This document shows positions 1 through 5,821 of a stretch of DNA of 8,419 nucleotides, piece after piece. The position numbers and the translations under genes are program-made. A model generated the notes under the pieces. The model saw nothing but the letters and a program-made list of their open reading frames with translations, searched no databases and was not told the origin of the DNA. Every line of letters begins with the position of its first letter. Within the stretch, counting starts at the first letter, position 1. Source of the stretch: Planctomycetota bacterium (lineage in GTDB: Bacteria > Planctomycetota > SKW154); assembly GCA_026418755.1 (NCBI GenBank), contig JAOAAR010000066.1:1-8419 (forward strand), given 5' to 3'.

Positions 1-1
1 G

Positions 2-424
2 GACAAGAGTATACCTCTCGGAAGTGAGAGATGGGTTTCTTTGTTTGAGAAGAGTGTGAGTCTGGCGGCATCTATTCTTTATCATGCGAACGAACGGGGG
101 TACGAGACCGCTTTGGTTTTCTTGAGTGGCAAGCCATCGAAAATGATAGAACCTAACACGGGCAAGCGGCATCTGTATCGGATGCTGGAAGCGCTTGCTC
201 TTGTTCAGCCGGAGGTGGGTGTGGAGTGTGACTTAAACTTGCCTGCTTACATTCTGCGAGGCTCTCTGGTCTATCTCGTGGCAGCAGGTGAACGGAAGAG
301 CCTTTTTGAGAAAGAGAAGAGTTTAAGGCGTGCAGGATGCTGGGTGCGTGTTATTCTGGCAGATGCGAAGGATGGTGGCGGGAGGCAGAGTTTTGAAGTA
401 TGTGAAGTTAGAGCGGACGCATAG
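2..424 (+). CDS. DUF58 family protein, C-terminal part (5' end outside window)
   Basis: The reading frame is open from base 2 to a TAG at 422-424, giving about 140 residues of a protein that starts upstream of the window. The visible part matches the C-terminal half of DUF58 proteins: a 'SLAASILYHANERGYETALVFLSG' type segment (helix then strand), then 'P.TGKRHLYRMLEALALVQPE', then a strand 'LVYLVAAGE' and a last 'LRRAGCWVRVILAD' strand. The N-terminal RDY..GD..R.IDW motif typical of DUF58 must lie off the left edge. A TTG at 41 is only an internal codon, since the frame continues upstream with family-like sequence. DUF58 proteins have a von Willebrand A-like fold and are commonly encoded beside MoxR ATPases and transglutaminase proteins; their exact role is poorly defined. 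The next gene starts inside this one. Confidence 0.8.
   Translation, partial: DKSIPLGSERWVSLFEKSVSLAASILYHANERGYETALVFLSGKPSKMIEPNTGKRHLYRMLEALALVQPEVGVECDLNLPAYILRGSLVYLVAAGERKSLFEKEKSLRRAGCWVRVILADAKDGGGRQSFEVCEVRADA
381..385 (+). promoter_or_regulatory. Shine-Dalgarno GGAGG for the transglutaminase TTG start
   Basis: GGAGG at 381-385 lies 7 nt before a TTG at 393 in the transglutaminase frame. None of the earlier in-frame candidates (GTG 330, ATG 363, ATG 372) has a comparable site. It therefore decides the start and places it inside the end of the DUF58 gene. Confidence 0.7.
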
Positions 425-2186
425 TCTTTTGTTCAATCTGGTGGTGACAGTGGGAGTTGTCGCTCTGGCGGTGGCGGAGGGCAACCCCTTCTATCTGGCG
501 GTGACTCTGCTCGCAGGGTTAGTGGGAAACATCAGGGTGGGGAAGCCGCCGATTCCAAATGCGTGGGGCAATCTCTCTCTCCCCTTCATTGCCGCTTTTG
601 CTGTCGTGGACTATCTTCTCGTAAGTCAGAGTCTTCTTCTTTCCACGGTTCATTTACTTCTTCTGATTCAAGCGGTGAAACTTTTGTCGGAAAAGACGGA
701 GCGGGAATACAAACTTTTCTATTTCGTGAGCCTTGTCAACCTCTGCGTGGCAGCAGTTCTGACGCAGACGCTTCTTTTCGGGCTTGTGTTCGTCGTTTAT
801 ATGGTGTTGATAACCGCTTCTCTGGTCCTCTTTAACCTTCTGAATCAGGCGAAACAGTCAAAAGATGTTTTTAATCTCTCTTTACCTCGTTCTTTCTTTT
901 TTGGTATCTGCTCAATGAGCGCCGTCACCTTATGCTTCACTGTTGTTCTGTTCGTGCTTGTGCCGAGAGTTGGTTACAGGATGTTCCGTACGGCTCTGGG
1001 AGCGGTCGTAACTACTGGAATCTCATCGGAGATTGACCTGACGGAGAGTATGGACATTCTGCAGGATGAGACTCCCGTAGCGCAGGTGAAGTTTTACGGT
1101 TATGACGAGCCGACAGACAGGTTGCTTTATCTGCGCTGTGTGGTGTTGACTCATTATGAAGGGGGGAGATGGTGGCGTGCCTCCCCGGAGATTCTATACA
1201 GGCACGCTACCGAAGAGGATATGATAAGGTTGCACGAGCAGCGGTATCTTTGCCCCCGTTCTCTCGAGAACGAAAGGCTGGTTTTTCAGGTTCTGACAAC
1301 CTCGCTTGAGAGAAAGGAGGCTGAATCTGTTTCTGTTAGATGGCGGAAGATGGTAGGAGTAAGAGTGTTTTTGAATCCGACGAGCGATTTTTTTCTGCCG
1401 GTGGTTGGGGAGCCGAATAGAATCGAGTTTTTCTCAAAGGAGGCGCCGCCCGATTTGTTCGCTTCGAGGATGGGAACTCTCTATTATCCGACTCCGCGGA
1501 AGGAGACCTGCGGTTATGATATGCTGACGAGTGTAGTGCGCGAGGATGCGCCGCTTCATACCTGCCATACGCGTACACGAGTCGCAGGGGTAGACTACAC
1601 TCAACTGGAGAAAGAGAGCCCTTACTTCCAGAAGGAGAGAATCAAAGAATTGACACAGAAAGTTGTGCGCAGTTCAAATGCAGCGTCGCCTTACCATTCT
1701 GTAAAAGCGCTATGCGAATATCTGAGAGAGAATTACAGATACACGATGAGACCGCGCCGTTTCAACTACGAGATAGACCCGGTAAGCGAGTTTCTGTTCG
1801 AGACAAAGGAAGGGCATTGTGAGTATTTTGCTTCTGCCCTGACTGTGATGTTAAGAAGCATCGGGATTGGTGCGAGAGTGGCAAGTGGTTATCGAGGGGG
1901 AGAATGGAACCCCTATGGGAAATTTTATACGGTGCGTCGCAAAGATGCTCACTGTTGGGTGGAGGTTTTCTTAGACGACGATGACGATGCGAGCAACGGC
2001 AGTCGAGTAGGATGGGTAGCATTTGATGCCACGCCGCCTTACGAGCCGCCAAAAAAAGGAACTTTCTCGTTCCTCGCGGATATCCTCTCTTATCTTAAAA
2101 TGCGCTGGATGAACTATGTTATCTTCTATGATGCGGCGAGATGGCGGCAGACAGTCAGCGGAATCGCAAAAGAGGAAGTGATGTGA
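393..2186 (+). CDS. TgpA-type membrane transglutaminase-like protein (DUF3488 + transglutaminase core), lacking a fused DUF4129
   Basis: The protein has 597 residues. The first ~190 residues hold several hydrophobic membrane segments, as in the DUF3488 region of TgpA. A large extracytoplasmic part follows, with the 'TGISSEIDLTESMDIL' and 'LRCVVLTHYEGGRWWR' motifs that precede the catalytic domain in this family. The transglutaminase core is complete: Cys476 in EGHCEYFASAL, His520 in DAHCWVEVF and Asp545 in AFDATPPYEPP. Such domains act as cysteine proteases or acyltransferases; the substrate is unknown here. The start is TTG 393 (SD GGAGG 381-385), overlapping the DUF58 gene by 32 nt; a GTG at 330 would add 21 residues without an SD. 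The C-terminus stops soon after the core, without the usual last membrane segment and DUF4129 domain; these are encoded by the next gene. An acidic run of five Asp sits between the His and Asp motifs. Confidence 0.88.
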   Translation: MKYVKLERTHSLLFNLVVTVGVVALAVAEGNPFYLAVTLLAGLVGNIRVGKPPIPNAWGNLSLPFIAAFAVVDYLLVSQSLLLSTVHLLLLIQAVKLLSEKTEREYKLFYFVSLVNLCVAAVLTQTLLFGLVFVVYMVLITASLVLFNLLNQAKQSKDVFNLSLPRSFFFGICSMSAVTLCFTVVLFVLVPRVGYRMFRTALGAVVTTGISSEIDLTESMDILQDETPVAQVKFYGYDEPTDRLLYLRCVVLTHYEGGRWWRASPEILYRHATEEDMIRLHEQRYLCPRSLENERLVFQVLTTSLERKEAESVSVRWRKMVGVRVFLNPTSDFFLPVVGEPNRIEFFSKEAPPDLFASRMGTLYYPTPRKETCGYDMLTSVVREDAPLHTCHTRTRVAGVDYTQLEKESPYFQKERIKELTQKVVRSSNAASPYHSVKALCEYLRENYRYTMRPRRFNYEIDPVSEFLFETKEGHCEYFASALTVMLRSIGIGARVASGYRGGEWNPYGKFYTVRRKDAHCWVEVFLDDDDDASNGSRVGWVAFDATPPYEPPKKGTFSFLADILSYLKMRWMNYVIFYDAARWRQTVSGIAKEEVM

Positions 2187-2635
2187 TGTATGAGGCATCG
2201 GAGTGGTGGCAGTCTGTTGCGGGTTTTCTGCAAAGACTGTCTAGGGGTGTAATACTGCCTTTATTGGCGCTTCTTGCAGTAAGTGTGGGTCTCTTTTTGA
2301 TTCTGCGGCACATTATGAAGGAGAAGGAGGGAAAGAAAGGAAAGGAGGAGAAGAAGAGAGAAAGCCCCTCTTTTCCTGCAATTCTTTTCTATCGGAAAAT
2401 GCTTTCTCTGGCGGAACGGCGCGGTTTCATCCGACTGCCCAATATGACCCCCTATGAACTGATAAACCCTTTGACCCGTTTCTTCGGAACAAAGGGATGC
2501 GAAGGAGTCAAGTTCGTCACCGAGATGTTCGTCAAAATCCGCTACGGAGGGGGTTCTTTGCAGGTGGATGAGCAAAGAAGGTTAGAGGAGACTGTAGATA
2601 CTTTGAGTTCTCTTTTACGGAACAAAAAAAATTGA
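2186..2635 (+). CDS. Small membrane protein with DUF4129-like domain (detached C-terminal part of TgpA)
   Basis: The ATG at 2186 shares its A with the TGA of the transglutaminase gene (TGATG). An SD-like AGAGGAAG at 2171-2178 is well placed, so the two are translationally coupled. An in-frame ATG at 2141 would add 15 residues but lacks these signals. The product has 149 residues: one membrane span at about residues 21-42, a very basic/acidic linker (KEKEGKKGKEEKKRE) and then 'FYRKMLSLAERRGFIRLPNMTPYELI', which resembles the DUF4129 motif at the C-terminus of TgpA-like proteins (Tyr-Arg, hydrophobic helix, R-G, T-P-x-E). The domain should face the cytoplasm if the topology follows TgpA. Either TgpA has been split into two polypeptides, or a frameshift, real or a sequencing error, separates one gene. 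The overlapping stop/start and the SD favour a genuine two-gene arrangement. Confidence 0.75.
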   Translation: MYEASEWWQSVAGFLQRLSRGVILPLLALLAVSVGLFLILRHIMKEKEGKKGKEEKKRESPSFPAILFYRKMLSLAERRGFIRLPNMTPYELINPLTRFFGTKGCEGVKFVTEMFVKIRYGGGSLQVDEQRRLEETVDTLSSLLRNKKN

Positions 2636-2695
2636 TTTCTGCTCGATTGGAGTTTCTGAAGTTCTTGTCTTTTCCATTCAATCTGAATTTTGCTA

Positions 2696-2724
2696 TTGTG
2701 AATAGGCTGCAGGAAGGTTATAAT
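2696..2724 (+). promoter_or_regulatory. Sigma70-type promoter for the lipoprotein-rpsT unit
   Basis: A -35 TTGTGA (2696-2701), a 17-bp spacer and a perfect -10 TATAAT (2719-2724) sit in the 120-bp gap after the DUF4129 gene. Transcription would start near 2731, giving a leader of about 25 nt before the ATG at 2756. This separates the transglutaminase operon from the next unit. Confidence 0.7.
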
Positions 2725-2755
2725 AAGCAAATCGAGGTTTATTTGGAGTGATTAG

Positions 2756-3241
2756 ATGCTTAAATGGTTTTTGATATTCTGTGGAGTGGTTGTGACTCTC
2801 GGGTGTGCTAGTTCGAAACCGAGTATGCGTGAAGCAACGGTTATCGAAGATGTTGACTTCAACTACGACACAGTTTGGGGGATAACCACGGCTGCGATGA
2901 ACCGCTACTTTGAGGATTTCGAGCAGTGTGACAAAGGAAATCCTCTTATTGTGACAGGACTGCAAGAGCGGTACGAGGAAGGCTCAGAGACAGGAGTGGA
3001 ATACGCAGACCAGGGGCGTGTGTATATAGAGCAGAGAGGCGCTCGCTATTTCATCCACATCCGTGTTGACAGGTATGAGCGACCGAAACGGGTCTATACA
3101 TTCGAGTATGAAGGGTGGAGATGGCTCTGTCGGAATTTGGATATGGAGGTGAAGGTGAAGAAGCAGTTTGAAGAGCAGATAAAAGAAGAACAGAGACTCT
3201 GGCAAGGGCGGGAGCGGTTCAAGGAGAAGATGGGACAATAA
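2756..3241 (+). CDS. Putative small lipoprotein of unknown function
   Basis: The protein has 161 residues. The start is ATG 2756 with GGAG at 2745-2748, 7 nt upstream. Residues 1-17 form a type II signal peptide, ending in T-L-G-Cys17 (Thr at -3 is not the preferred residue), so the mature protein is probably lipid-anchored. The mature part has 'FNYDTVWGITTAAMNRYFEDFE', a strand pattern 'GRVYIEQRGARYFIHIRVDRYERP' and a charged helical tail rich in Glu, Lys and Gln ('KKQFEEQIKEEQRLWQGRERFKEK'). The 'VW..t..aMNRYF' opening recalls small lipoproteins I associate with Planctomycetota and relatives, but I cannot name a family. It is preceded by its own promoter and followed 21 nt later by rpsT, so the two are probably cotranscribed. 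Function unknown. Confidence 0.82.
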   Translation: MLKWFLIFCGVVVTLGCASSKPSMREATVIEDVDFNYDTVWGITTAAMNRYFEDFEQCDKGNPLIVTGLQERYEEGSETGVEYADQGRVYIEQRGARYFIHIRVDRYERPKRVYTFEYEGWRWLCRNLDMEVKVKKQFEEQIKEEQRLWQGRERFKEKMGQ

Positions 3242-3262
3242 GGGAGTTTTGGAGAAAGAAAA

Positions 3263-3547
3263 ATGGCACACACGAAAAGCGCTAAGAAGCACCTACGGAA
3301 AAGTAGGAAAGCGAGGATTTTGAACAAGTCGAAGCGTTCTGCGGCAAAGACTTACGCTAAATATGTTCTGGACGCTGTGAATGCTGGCGACCTTGCCAAA
3401 GCGGAGGAGAGGCTTCCCCTTGCTTTCAAAAGGATAGACAAATGCGCCAAGACGAATGTGATTCATCCTAACAAAGCGGCACGAATGAAATCGTATCTTA
3501 TGTCCAAAGTGAACGCTCTTCGAAGCGCTTCTACAAAGACTGAATAA
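3263..3547 (+). CDS. rpsT: 30S ribosomal protein S20 (bS20)
   Basis: The protein has 94 residues, normal for S20. The N-terminus MAHTKSAKKHLRKSRKAR is characteristic of the family, which is a basic, mostly helical protein that binds 16S rRNA in the body of the small subunit. Other recognisable parts are 'NKSKRSAAKT' and the C-terminal 'KTNVIHPNKAARMKSYLM', which corresponds to the family's G-x-I-H-x-N-x-A-A-R-x-K-S motif (with V at the expected place of the usual Gly-x-Ile). The start is ATG 3263, with GGAG at 3251-3254. It lies 21 nt behind a lipoprotein gene with no visible promoter in between, so it probably depends on the promoter at 2696-2724 or on read-through. A weak hairpin follows the stop codon. 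Confidence 0.97.
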   Translation: MAHTKSAKKHLRKSRKARILNKSKRSAAKTYAKYVLDAVNAGDLAKAEERLPLAFKRIDKCAKTNVIHPNKAARMKSYLMSKVNALRSASTKTE

Positions 3548-3551
3548 TTAA

Positions 3552-3573
3552 AGGCTGAATAATTTTTGAGCCT
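3552..3573 (+). terminator. Weak hairpin after rpsT, possible attenuating terminator
   Basis: AGGCT (3552-3556) can pair with AGCCT (3569-3573) around a 12-nt AT-rich loop. The stem is only 5 bp and no T-run follows it directly, so termination would be inefficient at best. A 10-nt direct repeat (CTGAATAATT at 3540-3549 and 3555-3564) overlaps the rpsT stop and this stem. Confidence 0.2.
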
Positions 3574-3598
3574 CTTCGTCTTAAATTATGAGAAAAGT

Positions 3599-3603
3599 GG
3601 AGG
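3599..3603 (+). promoter_or_regulatory. Shine-Dalgarno GGAGG deciding the Tyr-rich lipoprotein start
   Basis: GGAGG lies 8 nt before the ATG at 3612. The earlier in-frame ATG at 3588 has no SD and would put the charged residues RKVEEEP in front of the signal peptide, so 3612 is preferred. Confidence 0.7.
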
Positions 3604-3611
3604 AAGAGCCT

Positions 3612-3956
3612 ATGTGGCGGATGTTCATTCTTATCCTCTTCTTCTTTCTCTGCGGCTGCGCCGTTTATGAGGACTACTATTATACCTCTTATGACCCGTA
3701 TTACCCGAAAACTTATACCCAGGTTAGACGCACTTATGTCTACACCGAGCCTGCTCCAGTTTATCCGGTTACTGTTTATTACGACCGTTACTGGTATTAT
3801 CCCTCCTGGTACTGGGGAGTTTCGTGGGTCTGGTCGCCTGTAATCAAAGAATATCATCACTATCATGACTGCGGCAGAGAGTACCACCCTCTTTCGCGTG
3901 GCTGTAAGGAAATCTTCTTCGGCAGGCGCTCGTCAGGCACCAGAATCTTCAGATAA
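3612..3956 (+). CDS. Tyrosine/tryptophan-rich small lipoprotein, function unknown
   Basis: The protein has 114 residues from ATG 3612 (SD GGAGG 3599-3603). A short hydrophobic signal ends in a good lipobox, Leu13-Cys14-Gly15-Cys16, so the mature chain should be lipid-anchored with 98 residues. About 20 of these are Tyr and 5 are Trp, arranged in clusters such as YEDYYYTSYDPYYP, YDRYWYYPSWYW and SWVW. A His-rich patch (EYHHYHDCG) and a second Cys follow (DCGREYHPLSRGC), compatible with a disulfide or metal binding, but this is speculation. The tail is basic (GRRSSGTRIFR). I recognise no named family; short Tyr-rich lipoproteins occur in many Gram-negative envelopes without assigned function. 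The gene overlaps the convergent PHP gene by 8 bp. Its reading frame is supported by the signal peptide, the SD and the strong composition bias. Confidence 0.75.
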   Translation: MWRMFILILFFFLCGCAVYEDYYYTSYDPYYPKTYTQVRRTYVYTEPAPVYPVTVYYDRYWYYPSWYWGVSWVWSPVIKEYHHYHDCGREYHPLSRGCKEIFFGRRSSGTRIFR

Positions 3957-4764
3957 AATTCTGCTCTTTGAAGAGCGACAGGAAAGGTTTCACCCTTTCA
4001 GGGTTTATGCGTACCCCCATCGCTTCTTCTTCGTTGAAGCCATGCCAATCGCTGCCGAATGTCGTGAGCAGACCGTTTGATAAGGCGGTCTTCTCAAAAT
4101 AAAGCGGAAAGCGGCTCTTCGAGCAAATCTCAACCCCAGACAGCCCTTTCTCTTTGAAAAGCGCGAAATACTTGTCGAAATCAGATTGCTCTGGGTGCGC
4201 CCAAAAGGAGAATGCTCCATCTTTGGACAGAAGGTCGAAAAGGCGCAATGGTGAAAGCGACGGTGGAGGAATTAAGCCCGCCTCCGGGGAGAGGAATTTT
4301 GCAAACGCCTCGTAAATGTTTGCCGCATATCCCCCTGCTACTAACGCCCTTGCTATGTGGGAACGGCTTACCGAAGAGCCATCCACAAACTGAGCCACAT
4401 CCTGATAACCTATCTTCAACCCTCTCTTCCGTAAGTTGAAGAGACATAACTTCATTCGACTCATCCTCTCGTCTTGCAGGCTTTTAAGAAGTAGACGACA
4501 GGATTCTCCGATTCCGTTCGGAAAATAGGCTAAAAAATGGAACTCTATGCCATCGTAGTATGTAGTCACCTCCGTGCCAGGAACGAGAAAAATTTTCCCC
4601 GCAGCGTAATCTTTCACCTCTTCATATCCCTTGATTGTGTCATGGTCTGTCAGAGAAATAATCTGAATTCCTGCCGCCACCGCTCTGTCTACTACTTCCT
4701 GGGGCGGATACCTGCCGTCGGATGCGGTGCTATGTAGATGCAAGTCTATGTGGATAAAATCCAA
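3949..4764 (-). CDS. PHP-domain phosphoesterase, RNase AM / YciV-like (3',5'-nucleoside bisphosphate phosphatase type)
   Basis: From the TTG at 4764 the protein has 271 residues, close to the usual size. PHP metal-binding motifs appear in order: DLHLHSTASDG (residues 7-17), LTDHDTIKG (38-46), PGTEV (62-66), an EFHFLAY His at 76, then SRSHIARAL in the inserted subdomain, FWAHP, and FGSDWHGF near the C-terminus. This set fits the RNase AM/YciV group, which hydrolyses the 3' phosphate of nucleoside 3',5'-bisphosphates and trims RNA 5' ends, in the cytoplasm with divalent metals. Start choice: TTG 4764 has GGAG (4773-4770) 5 nt upstream and gives the normal N-terminus just before the first motif. 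An ATG at 4794 (+10 residues) and a TTG at 4842 (+26 residues) lack an SD. The TGA at 3951-3949 overlaps the end of the convergent Tyr-rich lipoprotein gene. Confidence 0.87.
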   Translation of the reverse strand: MDFIHIDLHLHSTASDGRYPPQEVVDRAVAAGIQIISLTDHDTIKGYEEVKDYAAGKIFLVPGTEVTTYYDGIEFHFLAYFPNGIGESCRLLLKSLQDERMSRMKLCLFNLRKRGLKIGYQDVAQFVDGSSVSRSHIARALVAGGYAANIYEAFAKFLSPEAGLIPPPSLSPLRLFDLLSKDGAFSFWAHPEQSDFDKYFALFKEKGLSGVEICSKSRFPLYFEKTALSNGLLTTFGSDWHGFNEEEAMGVRINPERVKPFLSLFKEQNFI

Positions 4765-4852
4765 TTCATCTCCGACTCCAAAATCGTGTATCATAGTATT
4801 ATTATTGCTAAAAATGGTGTTGTGCAAGAACTTTTTTTTCAAAAACTACACT

Positions 4853-4879
4853 TTGCCATTGATGCTGAAACAGTATAAT
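4853..4879 (+). promoter_or_regulatory. Promoter of the endonuclease gene
   Basis: TTGCCA (4853-4858, 5/6 match to -35) and a perfect TATAAT (4874-4879) are separated by 15 bp, slightly short; TTTGCC at 4852 would give 16. A leader of about 25 nt would precede the ATG at 4910. It lies in the divergent gap before the PHP gene. Confidence 0.6.
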
Positions 4880-4909
4880 GGGAAGGTAAAAAGGCTTAGG
4901 AGAAAATGA

Positions 4910-5821
4910 ATGCGAGATGCAGCGAGGCTGGCGGTCTTTCTGGTGGTGGCGCTCTTCCTTTTAAGCGCCTGCATAGGAACACCCCGGAAAAGTGCGAAAA
5001 CCGCGGTTGAGACCTTGCCTGAGAAGAGAACAGAGACTTCTCAAGAAACTTCGCCTGAAAGACACAAAGAGGTCCCCACCGTACGGAAACCTTCTCACCG
5101 GCACGCTTATTGGGGGCTTCCCAAGGGAGGTGAAAATCTCTGTCAGTTGGAGAGAACCGCATTCACATCAGGATACAGCACAAACCATAAACAACCCTTA
5201 TGGGTCGCTTATAATGTGAACTGGAAGACTCTGGAGACTTCGCAGGAAAGAGAAAACAAGTTTAAGCCAGACCCTGCTGTGCCAGAGAAAGAAAGCGCTA
5301 CCGATAACGATTATAAGAACAGCGGATATGACAGAGGCCACATAGCACCGTTCAAATCTGTATGTCTGAAAGGTGACCCTAATGCTGCAATAGAATCGTT
5401 TTACTTTTCTAATATCTGTCCGCAGAAACCTGAACTGAATCGGAGAGGTCCTTGGAGAGAATTAGAAGATAAAGAGCGAGACTGGGCACAGAAGTTCGGA
5501 GAAGTCTGGATTGTTGCAGGTCCTATCTTTGATGAAGACCTCGGGACATTGAACAACAAAGGAAGGATCCCCATTCCGTCCAAGTTTTATAAGATAATTG
5601 TGAGGAACGACGGGAATGAGGTGAAAGTTCTGGCGTTTATGATGAGGCAAGATGATAAGGGTGGAAAGAAGGATTTGGAAAAGTTTCTCGTATCGGTTGA
5701 TGAGATTGAAGAGAAGACAGGTTTTGATTTTCTGCCCGAACTGCCTGATGAAATAGAAGAACAAGTGGAGAGCAAGAAGGCGGGGAGTTTATGGGAGAAC
5801 ATCCCCTCAAAATCAGAGTAA
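4910..5821 (+). CDS. Lipoprotein-anchored DNA/RNA non-specific endonuclease (NUC/NucA family)
   Basis: The protein has 303 residues, from ATG 4910 with AGGAG at 4898-4902. Residues 1-21 are a type II signal peptide with lipobox Leu18-Ser19-Ala20-Cys21. A polar, low-complexity linker (about 22-65) follows, then the beta-beta-alpha-metal nuclease domain. Active-site motif DRGH is at 141-144 (His144 the general base), followed by IAPF. The second motif, SNICPQ (167-172) then LNRRGPWRELE, contains Asn177 and Glu186 at the places of Asn119 and Glu127 of Serratia nuclease. 'VWIVAGPIF' and 'IPIPSKFYKIIV' are also typical. These enzymes use one Mg ion to cut single- and double-stranded DNA and RNA. 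A lipid anchor outside the cytoplasm suits nucleic acid scavenging or degradation of incoming or extracellular DNA. No immunity gene is visible, as expected for an exported enzyme. Its TAA overlaps the convergent asnA stop. Confidence 0.93.
   Translation: MRDAARLAVFLVVALFLLSACIGTPRKSAKTAVETLPEKRTETSQETSPERHKEVPTVRKPSHRHAYWGLPKGGENLCQLERTAFTSGYSTNHKQPLWVAYNVNWKTLETSQERENKFKPDPAVPEKESATDNDYKNSGYDRGHIAPFKSVCLKGDPNAAIESFYFSNICPQKPELNRRGPWRELEDKERDWAQKFGEVWIVAGPIFDEDLGTLNNKGRIPIPSKFYKIIVRNDGNEVKVLAFMMRQDDKGGKKDLEKFLVSVDEIEEKTGFDFLPELPDEIEEQVESKKAGSLWENIPSKSE

Noticed and set aside
330..392. GTG 330 as start of the transglutaminase gene
   Set aside because: It has no SD and overlaps the DUF58 gene by 95 nt, while TTG 393 has GGAGG at ideal distance.
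41..424. A complete 127-residue gene starting at TTG 41
   Set aside because: The frame is open to the left edge and continues with DUF58-like sequence, so this is the tail of a longer gene.
2676..2690. Hairpin ATTCA/TGAAT plus TTT after the DUF4129 gene as terminator
   Set aside because: It is an AT-only stem with one GC pair and a 3-nt loop, too unstable to support a terminator call.
3572..3608. CTCTTC (3572-3577) pairing with GAAGAG (3603-3608) near the SD of the Tyr-rich lipoprotein
   Set aside because: It is only 6 bp over a long loop and conflicts with the alternative hairpin at 3552-3573; too weak to call a switch.
3588..3611. ATG 3588 as start of the Tyr-rich lipoprotein
   Set aside because: It lacks an SD and adds RKVEEEP in front of the signal peptide; ATG 3612 has GGAGG and a clean lipoprotein signal.
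4181..4447. Open frames on both strands inside the PHP gene
   Set aside because: The PHP motifs occupy the other frame across the whole stretch and these frames have no supporting signals.
4832..4839. Run of eight T as terminator of a plus-strand transcript
   Set aside because: No GC-rich stem precedes it and no plus-strand gene ends nearby.
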